The position numbers and the translations under genes are program-made. Positions 5,250 to 6,641 of a stretch of 6,641 nucleotides of DNA are shown piece after piece; within the stretch, counting starts at the first letter, position 1, and each line of letters starts with the position of its first letter. The stretch is taken from contig JAFDXS010000143.1 in NCBI GenBank assembly GCA_018267795.1, positions 1 to 6,641 of the forward strand, written 5' to 3'. The notes beneath the pieces were generated by a model that saw only the letters and a program-made list of their open reading frames with translations, was not told where the DNA came from and searched no databases. The DNA comes from Bacteroidota bacterium. Lineage in GTDB: Bacteria; Bacteroidota; Bacteroidia; Chitinophagales; Chitinophagaceae.

Positions 5250-6485
5250 ATGTCTGAACATCATATAAAACTCTCTGAAGAGTCGTTACAAAAACAAACG
5301 ACCACGCTGAACCTGGGTCCTACGCACCCGGCTACGCATGGTGTGTTTCAGAATATACTGGAGATAGACGGCGAACGTGTGCTGGAAGCTACACCTACGG
5401 TAGGCTACATACACAGGGCATTTGAAAAAATAGCCGAGCGTCGCCCGTACTATCAAATCACTCCGCTTACTGATCGTTTGAACTATTGCTCATCACCCAT
5501 TAATAATATGGGCTGGCACATGACGATAGAAAAACTGCTGGGTTTGAAGCTACCTAAACGTGTGGAATATCTGCGCGTGATTATAATGGAGCTCGCCCGC
5601 ATAGCAGACCACCTGGTGTGTAACTCGGTGATAGCGGTGGATACAGGGGCATTAACAGGCTTTACCTACGTTTTCCAGTACAGGGAAATGATCTATGAAA
5701 TATTTGAGGAAATATGCGGCTCCCGCCTTACTACCAATATAGGTCGTGTGGGTGGTTTTGAGCGCAATTTCTCTGAGACTGCATTTAAGAAACTTAAGAC
5801 GTTCCTGGACAAGTTCCCTAAGGCACTAAGGGAATTTGAAAACCTGATGAACCGCAACCGTATTTTCATGGAGCGCTGTATAGGAGCAGGACCAATAAGT
5901 GCAGAAAGAGCATTGAGCTATAGCTTTACGGGTCCTAACCTGCGTGCTGCAGGTGTGGACTATGATGTACGTGTGGCACAACCATACAGCTCATACGAAG
6001 ATTTCGATTTTAAGATACCGGTAGGTACAACAGGCGACGTGTATGACCGCTATATGGTGCGCAACGATGAGATGTGGCAGAGTGACAGCATCATACGCCA
6101 GGCACTGGAAAAAATAGAAGCGATAGAAAGAGAATTCCCTGAGCAGAAGAATATATTCTATGCTAAGGAAGCAGACCGTTATCACCTGCCGCCTAAGGAA
6201 GATGTATATACAAAGATGGAGGCGCTGATCTATCACTTTAAAATGGTGATGGGTGAAATAGATGCACCTCCGGGCGAGGTATATCACTCGGTAGAAGGTG
6301 GTAATGGTGAGGTAGGCTACTACCTGATAAGTGATGGTGGCCGCACGCCATATCGTTTGCACTTCCGCCGCCCGTGCTTTATCTACTATCAGGCTTATCC
6401 TGAGATGATAAAAGGTGGATTGTTGAGTGATGCGGTAATAGCACTGAGTAGCCTGAATGTAATAGCAGGAGAATTAGACGCATAA
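5250..6485 (+). CDS. nuoD: NADH-quinone oxidoreductase subunit D (49 kDa subunit)
   Basis: NuoD (49 kDa/Nqo4) is the hydrogenase-derived subunit that forms the quinone-binding cavity with NuoB. The 411-residue protein has NLGPTHPATHG at 21-31, whose second histidine (H30) corresponds to a known quinone-headgroup contact. Y79 in TDRLNY (74-79) corresponds to the partner tyrosine. The 49 kDa signature IHRAFEK is at 54-60. FTGPNLRAAGVDYDVR (226-241) and GDVYDRYMVRNDEMWQS (262-278) are also family blocks. The paired metal-ligand cysteines of NiFe hydrogenases are absent, as expected for complex I. The protein ends NVIAGELDA rather than the GEVDR ending common in proteobacteria and mitochondria. 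TGAGGA at 5237-5242, seven bases before the ATG, is the clearest Shine-Dalgarno-like site in the operon and supports the start at 5250. The length is typical for an unfused NuoD. nuoE follows after 20 bases. Confidence 0.97.
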   Translation: MSEHHIKLSEESLQKQTTTLNLGPTHPATHGVFQNILEIDGERVLEATPTVGYIHRAFEKIAERRPYYQITPLTDRLNYCSSPINNMGWHMTIEKLLGLKLPKRVEYLRVIIMELARIADHLVCNSVIAVDTGALTGFTYVFQYREMIYEIFEEICGSRLTTNIGRVGGFERNFSETAFKKLKTFLDKFPKALREFENLMNRNRIFMERCIGAGPISAERALSYSFTGPNLRAAGVDYDVRVAQPYSSYEDFDFKIPVGTTGDVYDRYMVRNDEMWQSDSIIRQALEKIEAIEREFPEQKNIFYAKEADRYHLPPKEDVYTKMEALIYHFKMVMGEIDAPPGEVYHSVEGGNGEVGYYLISDGGRTPYRLHFRRPCFIYYQAYPEMIKGGLLSDAVIALSSLNVIAGELDA

Positions 6486-6505
6486 TTTTAATTAGCAGAT
6501 TGAAA

Positions 6506-6641
6506 ATGGTAAAGTTTTCGCAGGAAAAGTTAGATAAGGTACAGGAGATCATCGGCCGCTACCCGGAAGGGAAGCAGAAGAGTGCGCTGATACCTGTGCT
6601 GCATTTGGCACAGGATGAATTTGGTGGCTGGCTGGATGTGC
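6506..6641 (+). CDS. nuoE: NADH-quinone oxidoreductase subunit E, N-terminal part (cut by window edge)
   Basis: An ATG at 6506 opens 45 complete codons plus one base to the right edge. The peptide fits the N-terminal helical part of NuoE (24 kDa/Nqo2): a charged helix FSQEKLDKVQEIIGRYP (4-20), then KSALIPVLHLAQDEFGGWLDV (25-45), matching the family's SAL-P-L-LAQ-GW pattern. The thioredoxin-like domain with the [2Fe-2S] N1a cysteines lies beyond the window. NuoE pairs with NuoF in the NADH-oxidising tip of the peripheral arm. The start is 20 bases after the nuoD stop, with no strong Shine-Dalgarno, consistent with co-transcription. Identification rests on the short N-terminal match plus position in the canonical A-B-C-D-E order. 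Confidence 0.9.
   Translation, partial: MVKFSQEKLDKVQEIIGRYPEGKQKSALIPVLHLAQDEFGGWLDV

Noticed and set aside
5991..6362. 123-residue minus-strand frame
   Set aside because: It is antisense to a strongly conserved part of nuoD; its His/Ile/Tyr-rich sequence is what reverse reading of that gene gives.

Overview
The window looks like chromosomal DNA of a Bacteroidota species, probably from the Chitinophagaceae or a near relative (inference). Three things point there: a secreted protein with the type B, gliding-motility-associated C-terminal sorting domain used by the type IX secretion system, which is confined to that phylum; a promoter of the Bacteroidota TTG/TAnnTTTG type; and weak, AT-rich ribosome-binding regions before most start codons.

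Layout, left to right. Bases 1-630 (minus) hold an FkbM-family methyltransferase cut by the left edge. A 223-base AT-rich gap separates it from a divergent family 2 glycosyltransferase (854-1720, plus). These two AT-rich genes look like the edge of a surface-glycan or protein-glycosylation locus. A 547-residue secreted protein follows on the minus strand (1768-3411): signal peptide, LamG-like domain, three Ig/PKD-like modules and a sorting domain. It converges on the glycosyltransferase with only 47 bases between them. A 200-base divergent intergenic region (3412-3611) contains a perfect 8-bp dyad and a well-matched promoter facing right. From 3612 to the right edge runs the start of the nuo operon (nuoA, nuoB, nuoC, nuoD and the first 45 codons of nuoE), all plus strand and in canonical order.

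How the genes work together. The nuo genes encode subunits of respiratory complex I (NADH:quinone oxidoreductase). NuoA is a membrane subunit at the quinone-site junction. NuoB carries cluster N2. NuoC and NuoD form the connecting module and, with NuoB, the quinone cavity. NuoE belongs to the NADH-oxidising module. The methyltransferase and glycosyltransferase probably act on a glycan, and the LamG protein is probably exported to the cell surface or medium. Nothing in the sequence ties these left-hand genes functionally to complex I.

I found no CRISPR array, transposase, integrase, tRNA or rRNA, and no clear sign of an undescribed system. The points most worth a second look are the composition break between the glycan genes and the rest, the nuo promoter, the nuoB-nuoC hairpin, the dyad at 3475-3494, and the architecture of the LamG/Ig/sorting-domain protein.
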